Below, in pieces: positions 38,439 to 47,359 of a DNA stretch of 64,000 nt. The notes under the pieces were generated by a model, which was given only the letters and a program-made list of their open reading frames with translations, was not told the DNA's origin and made no database searches. The DNA comes from Massilia sp. UMI-21 (GTDB lineage Bacteria; Pseudomonadota; Gammaproteobacteria; Burkholderiales; Burkholderiaceae_D): contig CP063848.1 in assembly GCA_015277795.1 (NCBI GenBank), forward strand, positions 186,001 through 250,000. Direction: 5' to 3'. How positions within the stretch are numbered: the first letter of the stretch is position 1; every line of letters starts with the position of its first letter. The position numbers and the translations under genes were made by a program.

Positions 38439-39956
38439 ATGCAAGCGATGCTCACGAACGACCTCGACTTTGCGCGCTACGCGCGCTGGCTGTGCCGCAT
38501 CACCGGCGCCGAGCACGACCTTGCCGTATGCGACGCCGGCGGCGCCGTGGTATGGGCGGCCCGCCCCGACGGCGGCATCGGCGACTGGCTCGACGGCCTG
38601 CGCGCGGCCGGCTTCGGCTGGCCCTGCACGGGCGAAGGCATGCAGCGCCACGACGCCGGCGCCGCCACGCTGCTGTACCAGCCGATCCAAGCCAAAGGCG
38701 GCGCTATCGGCTACCTGGCGGTGCGCATGGCCCCCTGCGCCACGCCGCCCACGTCCTGGGACGCGCTGGCGGAAACGCTCGACGACATCGCCGCCGGCAT
38801 CGCCGACGAATGCCGCCTGAAGGGAGAGCTCGACCACATGGCGCTCGAGCTGTCCGAGCGCTACGAGGAACTGCACCTGGTCTACGCGATCGACCGCCAG
38901 GTGCAGCAGCTCGATCCGGGCGCCGACCTGTTCCAGCGCCTGCTGCACAGCTGGGCCGAGCACATGGATGCGGACGTGGCGGCCTTCGTGAAGCCGGGCG
39001 AGAACCTGTGCGTGCACGCGACCAACCTGTCGGCGCCGATCCATAACCTCGACCTGGTGCTGGTCGAGATGCGCGGCGACCTGTACCGCTTCGCGCATTC
39101 CTCGCGCGCCCCGATCGTCATCAACGAAACGGACGACCCGCGCCGCGCCTACATCTTCACCGACCTGCCGTTCAAGCTGCTGTGCTGCCCGGTGATCCAG
39201 GACCGCAGCGTGGTTGCGATCCTGGTGCTGGCCAATCACCTGGCCAAACCGGACTTCTCGAACAGCGACCGCAAGCTCGGCGAACTGCTCGCCAACCAGC
39301 TTTCCGGCCTGTCGCGCATGTACGGGATGCTGGCCGAGACCCGCAAGTTCAACGAACAGATGGCCGATGCCCTGATCGAAGCGGTCGAGGCCAAGGACCC
39401 CTACACGCGCGGCCATTCCGAGCGCGTGCACCACATCGCGATGCAGCTCGGCCAGGCCATGAACCTGGGCACGCGCGAGACCGAAGACCTGTTCTGGGGA
39501 GCCCTGCTGCACGACGTCGGCAAGATCGGGATTCCCGATGCCGTTCTGTGCAAGCCGGGGCGCCTGACGCGCGACGAATACACCTTCATCATGGTGCACC
39601 CGGAGCGCAGCTACGAGATCCTGCGCCACATCGACCGCCTCAAGGGCGCGGTGCCGGGAGCGCGCCATCACCAGGAAAAGTTCGACGGCACCGGGTATCC
39701 GCACGGGCTGAAAGGCGCCGACATTCCGCTCAATGCGCGCATCATCGCGGTGGCCGACACCTACGATTCGATCACCAGTTCGCGCGCCTACCGCGCCGGC
39801 CGCAGCCACGAAGTGGCGATGGCCGAGATCGCGCGCGTGGCCGGCACCCAGCTCGACCCGGCGATCGTGCGCGTGCTGGAGGAAGTCTGCGCCCTCGAGC
39901 CGGAATGGATCGCACGCTTCAACATCCAGCGCGATCCGGTGGCCACGGCGGCGTAA
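38439..39956 (+). CDS. HD-GYP-domain protein with GAF-like sensor, putative c-di-GMP phosphodiesterase
   Basis: Protein of 505 residues. An N-terminal region (about 1-130) of unknown fold is followed by a GAF-like domain (about 145-300) and a C-terminal HD-GYP domain. Metal and signature residues are intact: H326 in RGHSERVHH, H358-D359 in LLHDVGKIG, and H410-H411 in HHQEKFDGTGYPHGLKG. Intact GYP indicates hydrolysis of c-di-GMP or related dinucleotides. Its stop overlaps the ATG of the ATPase that carries a c-di-GMP-binding-type domain, so a local control circuit is likely (inference). Confidence 0.92.
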   Translation: MQAMLTNDLDFARYARWLCRITGAEHDLAVCDAGGAVVWAARPDGGIGDWLDGLRAAGFGWPCTGEGMQRHDAGAATLLYQPIQAKGGAIGYLAVRMAPCATPPTSWDALAETLDDIAAGIADECRLKGELDHMALELSERYEELHLVYAIDRQVQQLDPGADLFQRLLHSWAEHMDADVAAFVKPGENLCVHATNLSAPIHNLDLVLVEMRGDLYRFAHSSRAPIVINETDDPRRAYIFTDLPFKLLCCPVIQDRSVVAILVLANHLAKPDFSNSDRKLGELLANQLSGLSRMYGMLAETRKFNEQMADALIEAVEAKDPYTRGHSERVHHIAMQLGQAMNLGTRETEDLFWGALLHDVGKIGIPDAVLCKPGRLTRDEYTFIMVHPERSYEILRHIDRLKGAVPGARHHQEKFDGTGYPHGLKGADIPLNARIIAVADTYDSITSSRAYRAGRSHEVAMAEIARVAGTQLDPAIVRVLEEVCALEPEWIARFNIQRDPVATAA

Positions 39957-41980
39957 TGAACGAACCGGTCACCCGCAGCCGCATCGGATCGATGACCTAC
40001 CTGGCGCCTGCCATGGCGCTGGTGGCGGTCGATGCCGTCGATGCGCTGGGAGCGGCGCTGGACGAATGCATCGCCCAGCACCAGGTCACGATCGTGCTCG
40101 ACCTGGGCAAGGTGCCCCTTCTGTCGGGCCGCGCGCTGGAACTGATGATTCGCAGCGCCGACCGACTCGACACGCTCGGCGGCTGGATCAAGCTCGCCTA
40201 TCCGAGCCCCTTGCTGCTCGACGTGCTGACCGTTACCGGCGTCGCCGGCCGCGTGGCGCTGTACGACGCGGCGCCCGCCCCGGCCCGCCAGGAGCGTCCC
40301 GCCGCCCAGGCCAAGCTGGGCGACATCCTGGTCGCGCGCGGCCTGGTCAGCGCGGCCCAGGTGAGCGAGGCGGCGCGCCTGCAGGACCAGACCGGCAAGC
40401 GCATGGGCTTCATCATGGTCGAGAAGAAGTGGCTGTCGGAAGCGGCGCTGTTCCAGACCCTGGCCGAACAGCTCGACCTGCCTTTCGTCAACCTGCGCGC
40501 CGGCCTGTACGACCCGGCCGCGGTGGGCCTGCTCGAACGCGACGTGGCGCGGCGCCTGAACGTGGTGCCGCTGTTCGTGGTCGAGGACAGCCTGACGGTG
40601 GCGACCAGCGAGCCGCAGGCGGTGCACGTGCTCGACGAAATCCGCGCCCGCACCGGCTGCCGCGTGCGGGTGGCGATGGCCGCGCCGGCCGAACTCGCCC
40701 GGGTGCGCGAGGATGCCTACGGCGGCGCCATGCCGACGTTCATCCACAGCGAGGCGAACGACCTGGAACTGGTCGAAGACCAGATCCCGGACGACTACAC
40801 CCAGATCGACGAGATGGCCGGCGCCAGCCCGGTGATCAACCTGGTCAATGCCGTGATCCAGCGCGCGATCCACGACAACGCCAGCGATATCCACATCGAG
40901 GTCTCGCGCAACAAGGCGCGCATCCGCCTGCGCATCGACGGCATCCTGTACGAAGTGATGTCGCCCGGCGTCGAGATGCATCCGGCCATCGTCTCGCGCC
41001 TGAAAGTGATGGCCCACCTCGACATCGCCGAGCGCCGCCTGCCGCAGGACGGACGGATCCAGGTCATGACGCAGGGCCGCACGGTCGACCTGCGCTTTTC
41101 CTCGCTGCCCGGCATCTACGGCGAGAAAGTGGTGCTGCGCGTGCTCGACAAGAACCAGTCGATCCTCGACGTCGACAAGCTCGGCATGAACAAGGGCGCG
41201 GTCGACAGCTTCAAGCGCCTGCTCGGACGCAGCCATGGGCTGATCCTGGTGACCGGCCCGACCGGTAGCGGCAAGACCACCAGCCTGTACGCGGCGATCA
41301 ACTACCTCAAGAGCATCGAGAAGAACATCGTCACGATCGAGGACCCGGTCGAGTACCAGCTCGACATCATCAACCAGAACCAGGTGAACGACGCGATCGG
41401 CCTGAGCTTTCCGAAGATCCTCAAGCACGTGCTGCGCCAGGACCCGGACATCATCATGGTGGGCGAGGTGCGCGACCGCCAGACCGCCGAGATCGCGGTG
41501 CAGGCCGCCCTGACCGGCCACCTGGTGCTCACCACCCTGCACACCAACGATACCCTGGGCGCGGTGGCGCGCCTGGTCGAGATGGGGGTCGAGCCCTACC
41601 TGCTGTCCTCGGCCCTGATCGGCGTGATGGCGCAGCGCCTGGTGCGCCGCGTCTGCCCCGGCTGCAAGACCAGCTACCTGGTGCCGCCGGACGCCGCCCG
41701 CGCCTATGGCTGGAAGGGCGACGGCAACCTCAAGCTGCTCAAGGGCCGCGGCTGCCCGTCCTGCTACGACTCGGGCTACAAGGGTCGGCTCGGCATCTAC
41801 GAGCTGCTCGAGGTCGGCGCCGACCTGCAGCGCATGATCGTGACCAATGCGAGCAAGGACGAGATGGCGCGCCAGGTCGCCAGCCTCGGACACCGCGACC
41901 TGTACGCGGACGGCATGGCGCGCGCCTTCGGCGGCGACACCACGCCGGAAGAGATCGCGCGCGTGGTGCATTCGCTGTGA
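39956..41980 (+). CDS. STAS-MshEN-GspE/PilB fusion assembly ATPase
   Basis: Pilus or secretion assembly ATPase of 674 residues with an unusual N-terminus. Residues 1-105 resemble a STAS domain (TIVLDLGKVPLLSGRALELMIRSADRLDTLGG). Next is an MshEN-type domain (about 115-255; KLGDILVARGLVSAAQVSEAARLQ), a fold that binds c-di-GMP in MshE. The ATPase core follows: Walker A G434-P-T-G-S-G-K440-T, Asp box GEVRDRQTAEIA, His box LTTLHTND and a CPGC...CPSC zinc knuckle. It starts 1 nt within the HD-GYP stop (TAATG). By context it extends the pilus of this locus. Confidence 0.9.
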   Translation: MNEPVTRSRIGSMTYLAPAMALVAVDAVDALGAALDECIAQHQVTIVLDLGKVPLLSGRALELMIRSADRLDTLGGWIKLAYPSPLLLDVLTVTGVAGRVALYDAAPAPARQERPAAQAKLGDILVARGLVSAAQVSEAARLQDQTGKRMGFIMVEKKWLSEAALFQTLAEQLDLPFVNLRAGLYDPAAVGLLERDVARRLNVVPLFVVEDSLTVATSEPQAVHVLDEIRARTGCRVRVAMAAPAELARVREDAYGGAMPTFIHSEANDLELVEDQIPDDYTQIDEMAGASPVINLVNAVIQRAIHDNASDIHIEVSRNKARIRLRIDGILYEVMSPGVEMHPAIVSRLKVMAHLDIAERRLPQDGRIQVMTQGRTVDLRFSSLPGIYGEKVVLRVLDKNQSILDVDKLGMNKGAVDSFKRLLGRSHGLILVTGPTGSGKTTSLYAAINYLKSIEKNIVTIEDPVEYQLDIINQNQVNDAIGLSFPKILKHVLRQDPDIIMVGEVRDRQTAEIAVQAALTGHLVLTTLHTNDTLGAVARLVEMGVEPYLLSSALIGVMAQRLVRRVCPGCKTSYLVPPDAARAYGWKGDGNLKLLKGRGCPSCYDSGYKGRLGIYELLEVGADLQRMIVTNASKDEMARQVASLGHRDLYADGMARAFGGDTTPEEIARVVHSL

Positions 41981-41995
41981 TGGGAAGGATGAACG

Positions 41996-43126
41996 ATGGC
42001 GCTTGAATGGGACGACCTGCAGCCGGCCGGCGCGGCCAAGCCGGCGCCCGCCGCGCGCAAGCCGCAATGGCAGTGGCAGGGCGCGGGGGAACGCGTCGGC
42101 AGCGCCGACCGCATGCAGTTCACCGAACGGCTGGCCCTGCTGCTGGAAACCGGTGTGGCCCTGCACGACGCGCTGCACACCCTGCAGCTGCAGAGCGCCA
42201 AGCCGCGCCTGTCCCGGATCATCGGCGACGTGGCCGAGGACATCGTGTCGGGCCAGCGATTTTCCGAGGCGCTGGCGCGTCACCCGGAACTGTTCCCCTC
42301 GACCTACGTCAACCTGATCGGGGCCAGCGAAGCCGGCGGCTTCCTGCCCGAGGTGCTGGAGCAACTGCGCGACATGGACGAAAAAGAACAGCAGCTGCGC
42401 AGCACGATCGTTTCCTCGCTCTCGTATCCGGGTTTCCTGGCCGGCTTTTCGGTGCTGGTGGTGGTGTTCATCCTGGTCGTGGTGTTTCCGAAGTTCTCGG
42501 TCATGTTCACCCAAATCCACGACCAGCTGCCGATCACGACCCGCTTCTTCATCGCGGCCAGCGACGTCCTCCTGCGCCATGGGCTGGCGCTCGGCTGCGC
42601 CCTGCTGGCGGCGGCTGCCGCCGGCCTGGCGGCGCTGCGCCGGCCCGCCAGCCGCGAATGGCTCGACCGCATGAAGCTGCGCCTGCCCCTGTTCAGGACC
42701 ATCTTCATCAAGATCTACCTCACCCGCCTGATGCGCGTGATGGGCATTTCGCTCGAGCGCGGCGTCACCATCCTGGCCACGCTCGAGGCTTGCCGCAACG
42801 TCATTCCCAACCACGAATTCCAGCGCTTCATCGGCACCCTCGAGATCCAGGTGACCGAAGGGCGCGGCATCGCCGCCGGTTTTCGCGACAGCGCCCTGAT
42901 TCCCGCCAGTTTGAAGCAGATGATCGATACCGGCGAGGAAACCGGCAACCTGGGACGCGTCATGGGAAGGGTGGCGGACTTCTACGAGCGCGACCTGACG
43001 CGCCAGCTGAACGCCCTGGCCAAGATGGCCGAGCCGGCCATGCTGCTCGTGATGGGCGTCCTGGTGGGCACGATCGTCACCTCGATCATCCTGCCGATCT
43101 TCAAAATGTCGCGTGCGGTCCACTAG
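41996..43126 (+). CDS. Type II secretion/type IV pilus inner-membrane platform protein (PilC/GspF/MshG)
   Basis: Platform protein of 376 residues with two repeated T2SSF domains (about 40-165 and 240-365) and three membrane helices. FTERLALLLETGVALHDALHTLQ, LIGASEAGGFLPEVLEQL and, in the second copy, MIDTGEETGNLGRVMGRVADFYE are the family repeats. A Gln/Ala/Pro-rich leader precedes the first domain. It lies 15 bp after the ATPase gene, its usual partner. It probably rotates or lifts pilin subunits under power from the ATPase. Confidence 0.93.
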   Translation: MALEWDDLQPAGAAKPAPAARKPQWQWQGAGERVGSADRMQFTERLALLLETGVALHDALHTLQLQSAKPRLSRIIGDVAEDIVSGQRFSEALARHPELFPSTYVNLIGASEAGGFLPEVLEQLRDMDEKEQQLRSTIVSSLSYPGFLAGFSVLVVVFILVVVFPKFSVMFTQIHDQLPITTRFFIAASDVLLRHGLALGCALLAAAAAGLAALRRPASREWLDRMKLRLPLFRTIFIKIYLTRLMRVMGISLERGVTILATLEACRNVIPNHEFQRFIGTLEIQVTEGRGIAAGFRDSALIPASLKQMIDTGEETGNLGRVMGRVADFYERDLTRQLNALAKMAEPAMLLVMGVLVGTIVTSIILPIFKMSRAVH

Positions 43127-43247
43127 TCAAACCGATTCCGCAACAAAAATGCATGATGATTCAAAGAAACGTTAATTTCCGTGATAACCTTCTTTTGCAT
43201 TCAGTAAATTTTTTTCGTCAATTTTCATTTCCATCAGACAAACTCAT
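43127..43247 (+). promoter_or_regulatory. AT-rich leader upstream of the major pilin-like gene
   Basis: A 121-bp gap, the only sizeable one in the pilus run, is markedly richer in A/T than its surroundings and includes a seven-T tract. It probably holds a separate promoter for the pilin gene. I could not identify a convincing -35/-10 or -24/-12 pair, and there is no obvious ribosome site directly before the ATG. Confidence 0.4.
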
Positions 43248-43838
43248 ATGACCATCAACCGCTCGCTTCACCGCCTGGCCGCGAAAGGGTTCACCCTGGT
43301 CGAACTCCTGATCGTCGTGATCATCATCGCGATCCTGGCGGCGATTGCCATTCCCCAATTTGCCGACAGCTCGAATGACGCCCAGGAAGCCGCGCTCGAC
43401 GCCAATCTCAAGACCATGCGTTCAGCCATCGAGATGTATCGGGTGCAGCACCGCAGCAGGTATCCATCAGCCGCCGCGGCCGATGATGCGACTGCAACGG
43501 CCGCTTGCACAGGCGCTAGCGGTACTGCCGGCACCGGTGATATCAATACGGACGTCGCATTCCGAGAGCAGCTGACGATGTTCTCGGATGCCGCTGGCAA
43601 TACCTGCTCGATCGCGGTGCCAGCTTCGGGCATCATCTATGGCCCATACCTGCGTGAAATTCCGCAAGAACAGATTTCGAATCCTGCCAGCCGTGAGGTA
43701 GTCATCGTGTCGACCGGTACCCGCGACCAGGAGCCTGACGCTGCAACCGGTGGCTTCCAGTTCGACAACCGTACTGGTCGTCTCGTGATGAACAGCAACG
43801 CCGTGGGCCGTCGCAATACCCCGTACTGGCAATACTGA
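43248..43838 (+). CDS. Type IV pilin / major pseudopilin (GspG/MshA-like)
   Basis: Prepilin of 196 residues. A short basic leader ends at the cleavage site KG-FTLVELLIVVIIIAILAAIAIPQF, with the required E5 and hydrophobic spine. The globular part (about 45-196) has a cysteine pair (one in TAACTGAS, one in GNTCSIAV) that may close a loop. It is the largest pilin-like protein of the set with its own leader region, so it is the candidate major subunit. Processing requires a PilD-type peptidase encoded elsewhere. Confidence 0.92.
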   Translation: MTINRSLHRLAAKGFTLVELLIVVIIIAILAAIAIPQFADSSNDAQEAALDANLKTMRSAIEMYRVQHRSRYPSAAAADDATATAACTGASGTAGTGDINTDVAFREQLTMFSDAAGNTCSIAVPASGIIYGPYLREIPQEQISNPASREVVIVSTGTRDQEPDAATGGFQFDNRTGRLVMNSNAVGRRNTPYWQY

Positions 43839-43857
43839 TCGCAGTCAGGGGCATGAC

Positions 43858-44415
43858 ATGATTCGTCCCGCGCGTTCGCAAGCCGGCGGGACGCTGGCAG
43901 AAATCCTCGTCGTCGTTGCTGTGCTCGCCATCGCACTGTCGGTGGCGATCCCGCGGGCGGACGTGATCAGCCCCGCCGTGGCCGACGCCGCCGCGACCGA
44001 GGTTGCCCAGGCCCTGCGCTTTGCCCGGGGCGAAGCGATGCGCACCCGGGCCTGGCACGTGGTCCGCTTCGACACGGCGGGCGACACGCTGCGCGTGTAC
44101 CGCCTGACCTCGGGCATCGCGGCCGAGGATACGGCCCAGCCGGTCATGCATCCCATCGACCACCGCCCGTATCGCGTCGTGCTGGGCGCTACCGCCAGCA
44201 GCCACGCGCGCATCGTGAGCGCGATCTTCGACTACGACAAGAACCTGATCACGGCCTATGCCACCTTCGGCCCCGACGGCAGCCCGGCCGATATCCACGG
44301 CAAACAGGCGAAGGACGCCAAGGCGCTCAGGAAGGACGGCCTGGTCACGCTCAGGCATGGTGCCGTCGAGCGCAGCGTGCGGCTCGCGCCCGTCACCGGC
44401 AGGGTGAGCACGTGA
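43858..44415 (+). CDS. Minor pseudopilin, GspH/MshC-like
   Basis: Prepilin-like protein of 185 residues: leader MIRPARSQAGG, then TLAEILVVVAVLAIALSVAIPRAD, which keeps E at position +4/+5 although the cleavage residue is followed by T in place of F/M. The C-terminal part resembles GspH (FARGEAMRTRAWHVVRFDT). It is the first of three short overlapping minor pilin genes; the next starts with a GTG overlapping its stop. Confidence 0.85.
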   Translation: MIRPARSQAGGTLAEILVVVAVLAIALSVAIPRADVISPAVADAAATEVAQALRFARGEAMRTRAWHVVRFDTAGDTLRVYRLTSGIAAEDTAQPVMHPIDHRPYRVVLGATASSHARIVSAIFDYDKNLITAYATFGPDGSPADIHGKQAKDAKALRKDGLVTLRHGAVERSVRLAPVTGRVST

Positions 44416-44843
44416 AAGCGGCAGCTGGCGCGCGCGGCTTTTCCTATGTGGAGGTGCTGGTGGCGACGATGGTGCTGGCGGTATGCGCCGCGCCGCTGGC
44501 CGACGCGGTCAAGAACGGCATCGACGCCTCGCGCATCGGCGTCGCCAAGGCGCAGGAGCTGCGCTGCATGAAGGAACAGATGGAAACCGTATTGGCCGAG
44601 CCCTACCAGCACCTGTGGAACGCCGCGCGCGGCACGGCCGTCGCGTCGAGCTACTCGCGCCCGGCCGATGCCGCCTGCATCGCGCGCGAGGTCCATATCG
44701 CCCGCTACGAGCACGAGAACGGCAAGTCGCCGGTGTTCCTGGATGACGGCGCCGCGCCCGCCCGGCTCGAAACCGCCATGCTGTACGTGACGGTGTCCTC
44801 GCCGGACAGCGGCTACACCTTTACCACCCTGGTCGCCCGATGA
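44412..44843 (+). CDS. Minor pseudopilin, GspI/MshD-like
   Basis: Prepilin-like protein of 143 residues starting with GTG that overlaps the previous stop (GTGA). The processing site is ARG-FSYVEVLVATMVLAVCAAPLADAV, with E5. The downstream part has KNGIDASRIGVAKAQELRCMKEQME, matching the V-x-A-Q-x-L amphipathic helix of GspI-type pilins. Likely part of a tip complex with the H-, J- and K-like partners encoded around it. Confidence 0.85.
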   Translation: MKAAAGARGFSYVEVLVATMVLAVCAAPLADAVKNGIDASRIGVAKAQELRCMKEQMETVLAEPYQHLWNAARGTAVASSYSRPADAACIAREVHIARYEHENGKSPVFLDDGAAPARLETAMLYVTVSSPDSGYTFTTLVAR

Positions 44844-45307
44844 GCTTGCGGTATTCCCGGGATCAGCAGGGCCTGAGCCTGATCGAGCTGCTGGTCGGCC
44901 TGGCCATCACGGGCCTGGTGATGGCGCCCCTGCTGCCGATGCTCGAGACCGCGCACGCGGCGGCGCGCATCACGGCCGAGCGCAACGACCTCGAGCGCAG
45001 CGCCAATTTCGCCCTGGCGCGCATTGCCGCCCGTGTGCGCGCGGCCGCGCCCTCGCCGGATCTGGCCGCGAAACCGCAGGAAAAATGGTTCGACCCGTAT
45101 TCCTACCTGGTCGTCGACGGCAATCTCGTCGAGCGTAACGACGACGACCACACCGATCGCGTGCTCGCCGATTCCGTGAAGCGCATCAGCCTGGATGCGC
45201 CGGCGGTGGACGCCGGCCGACCGCTGGTCACGATCAGCCTGGACCTGGAGCGCGGCCAGGCCAGCGCCACCGCCACCGCCACGGTGCGCATGGGGAGCGT
45301 GGAGTGA
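44840..45307 (+). CDS. Minor pseudopilin, GspJ/MshO-like
   Basis: Prepilin-like protein of 155 residues with processing site QQG-LSLIELLVGLAITGLVMAPLLPML and E5, then a helix rich in A/R/E (ERNDLERSANFALARIAARVRAAAPSPDL) typical of the GspJ/PilW group. ATG overlaps the preceding stop (ATGA), and its own stop overlaps the GTG of the next gene. Confidence 0.83.
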   Translation: MSLRYSRDQQGLSLIELLVGLAITGLVMAPLLPMLETAHAAARITAERNDLERSANFALARIAARVRAAAPSPDLAAKPQEKWFDPYSYLVVDGNLVERNDDDHTDRVLADSVKRISLDAPAVDAGRPLVTISLDLERGQASATATATVRMGSVE

Positions 45308-46188
45308 AGGAGCAGGCACAGCGCGGCATCCTGCTGCTTCCCGTGACGCTCACGCTTGCCGTGGTCGGCGCGCTCGCTTATGCCATGACACGCGGCGGCG
45401 GCATGGACCTGGCGGCCATCGATGCCGAGTACGACATCGAACGGGCCCGCTACCTGGCCGAGGCCGGGCTGCAGCTGGCGAAGTGGCAGAACGAACGGCT
45501 CGGTTGCAAGAGCCAGCGCGGTTTCGGCACGGTCGACCTGCCGGGCGGCCGTATCGTATCCGGCACCATGGACGAGGGCGGCGGCCAGCTCGCCATCTCA
45601 CTGACGGCGACGACGGCGACGGGCGCCGTCAACCAGGTTGCCGGCCGCAGGCTGCGCATGCACCGGGTGAACGACCCGACCGAGCTCGCCATCAAGCGCT
45701 CGGATATCGATGACACCTTCATCCGCGAGGGCTACCCGGGCCAGGGCAAGGGCAAGTACCTCGAAACCACCGATGACCAGGCCCACGGTCTGGTCGAATT
45801 CCATTTTCCGAAAGAGCTGAACGACGCCGTCGTGCTGCAGGCAGATTTCAGGCTCACCCAGGTCGATTCCAAGTCGGCCCAGCCGGCGCGCGCACTGGCC
45901 CTGCACCGCGTCACGTCCGACTGGAAGGAAGACGACGCCACCTGGACCGCTCCGTGGAGCACGGCCGGCGGCGACTACGTGGCCAGGCCGGCGGCCAGTA
46001 CCGTCATTGCCGGCAATGCCGAGTACAGCTGGCGCATCGATGCGCTGGTCGAGGGCTGGGTCAACAAGACCGTGCCCAACTACGGGATCCTGCTCAAGCC
46101 GACCGGCCTGCTCGAAGCGCGCTTCGCCAGCCACGAAGAAAACGCCAACCAGCCGCAGCTCCTGTTGCGCTACCTGCCCCGCTGCTGA
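45304..46188 (+). CDS. PilX/GspK-like minor pilin fused to a DNRLRE-type domain
   Basis: Protein of 294 residues. The N-terminus (RGILLLPVTLTLAVVGALAYAMTRGG) is a pilin-like helix without the usual E5, as in GspK/PilX/MshP proteins, followed by ERARYLAEAGLQLAKWQNERL. From about residue 125 to the end it switches to a beta-rich DNRLRE-type domain: DDTFIREGYPGQ, VTSDWKEDDATW, then ALVEGWVNKTVPNYGILLKP and a final LLLRYLP. Such domains occur in large surface proteins. A pilus-tip adhesive role is the inference. GTG start, overlapping the previous stop. Confidence 0.8.
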   Translation: MKEQAQRGILLLPVTLTLAVVGALAYAMTRGGGMDLAAIDAEYDIERARYLAEAGLQLAKWQNERLGCKSQRGFGTVDLPGGRIVSGTMDEGGGQLAISLTATTATGAVNQVAGRRLRMHRVNDPTELAIKRSDIDDTFIREGYPGQGKGKYLETTDDQAHGLVEFHFPKELNDAVVLQADFRLTQVDSKSAQPARALALHRVTSDWKEDDATWTAPWSTAGGDYVARPAASTVIAGNAEYSWRIDALVEGWVNKTVPNYGILLKPTGLLEARFASHEENANQPQLLLRYLPRC

Positions 46189-46195
46189 CCACGCC

Positions 46196-47359
46196 ATGCA
46201 TTCCGGACCAAGCGCCATGAAACGACATGCTCCCTCCTTCCTGCAGGGCCTGCGCGCGCTGCTGGCCAGGACCGGCGCGGGCGGCAAGGCGGCGCCGATC
46301 GGTGCGGATTTTGCCGCCCAGCGCCTGAACCTGCTGCAGGTCGCGGCCACGCCCGACGGGCCGCTGCTGCGCGCCGCCGTGTCGCTGCCCTATCCGGTCG
46401 AGCGCGCGCAGTTGCTGGGCGACCGCCGGCTGCTGAAGACCTTCGTGCGCGAGGCGCTGGCCAGCGCCCCCTTCGCGGGCCGGCGGGTGGTCTCGGCGCT
46501 GGCGCCGGGCGACGTGCGGATCCTGCCCTTGACGATGCACGTCGCCAGTGGACAGAGCGAACAGCAGGCCGTGGCCAGGGCCGTGCGCGACCAGCTCGGC
46601 GCCGACGCGGCCGATTCAGTGGTCGATTATTACCGGGTGCGCAGCGTGGACATGAACGGTCCCGAGCGGCAGGTGCTGGCCGCGGTGGCGCCGTCCACCA
46701 GCGTGCTCGCCTATCTCGAGGCGCTGCGCGGCGCCGGCCTCGAGGTGGCCGCACTCGACATCGGCCCGGCCGCGATCGCGCGCCTGCTGGCCACCATGCA
46801 GGAGGACGTCGAGCAGGCGGTCCTCTTGATCAACTTTGGCACCAGCAAGAGCTACCTCACGGTGATCTGGGGCCGGCGCCTGATGCTCGACCGCGAAATC
46901 GACTTCGGCGAAACGCAGCTGGTAGAGCGCCTGTCGCGCGCCCTCGGCCTGGCCGACGAGGTGTCCCAGGGACTGCTGCGCGAGCACGGCATCGGCAGCC
47001 CGGCCGCCCTGCTGCACGGCCAAGCCGGCGCGCAACCCGACATCGGACGCACGATCCGCGAGATCCTGTACCAGGAATTCGCCGCGCTGACCGAAGAGCT
47101 GGTGCGCACCCAGGTCTACGTGGCCTCGCGCACGCGCGGCAGCGCCCTGAGCCGCGTCTATCTCAACGGCAGCATCGCCCGCCATGCCCACTTGCGCGAG
47201 CGCGTCGCCGAAGTGGTGCGCACGCCGGTCGAGGTACTCGATCCGCTGCGGGCGTTCCGTTCCGGGCCGGCATTCGCGCGTCCCGGCGCCGATCCGCGCG
47301 ACCTGCACGGCATCGCCCTGGCCGCCGGACTGGCCCTGCGAGGAGAAGGACATGGCTGA
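46196..47359 (+). CDS. PilM/MshI-like actin-fold assembly protein
   Basis: Cytoplasmic actin-like protein of the PilM/GspL-N type, 387 residues from the ATG at 46196 or 380 from 46217; neither has a strong ribosome site. Recognisable parts are IGADFAAQRLNLLQVA at the start, VAALDIGPAAIARLL, LLINFGTSKSYLTVIWGRRLMLDREIDFG (nucleotide-binding loop) and YLNGSIARHAHLRERVAEVV. In type IV pili PilM binds the PilN tail and links the inner-membrane ring to the ATPase. The next gene overlaps it by 8 bp. Confidence 0.87.
   Translation: MHSGPSAMKRHAPSFLQGLRALLARTGAGGKAAPIGADFAAQRLNLLQVAATPDGPLLRAAVSLPYPVERAQLLGDRRLLKTFVREALASAPFAGRRVVSALAPGDVRILPLTMHVASGQSEQQAVARAVRDQLGADAADSVVDYYRVRSVDMNGPERQVLAAVAPSTSVLAYLEALRGAGLEVAALDIGPAAIARLLATMQEDVEQAVLLINFGTSKSYLTVIWGRRLMLDREIDFGETQLVERLSRALGLADEVSQGLLREHGIGSPAALLHGQAGAQPDIGRTIREILYQEFAALTEELVRTQVYVASRTRGSALSRVYLNGSIARHAHLRERVAEVVRTPVEVLDPLRAFRSGPAFARPGADPRDLHGIALAAGLALRGEGHG

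Noticed and set aside
39788..43123. A 1111-codon open frame on the minus strand opposite the ATPase and PilC-like genes
   Set aside because: GC-rich antisense shadow: rich in H, Q, R, V and A with no domain, fully opposite two well-supported genes.
43127..43247. Sigma-54 promoter before the pilin gene
   Set aside because: No GG-N10-GC pair at -24/-12 spacing could be found in the AT-rich gap.
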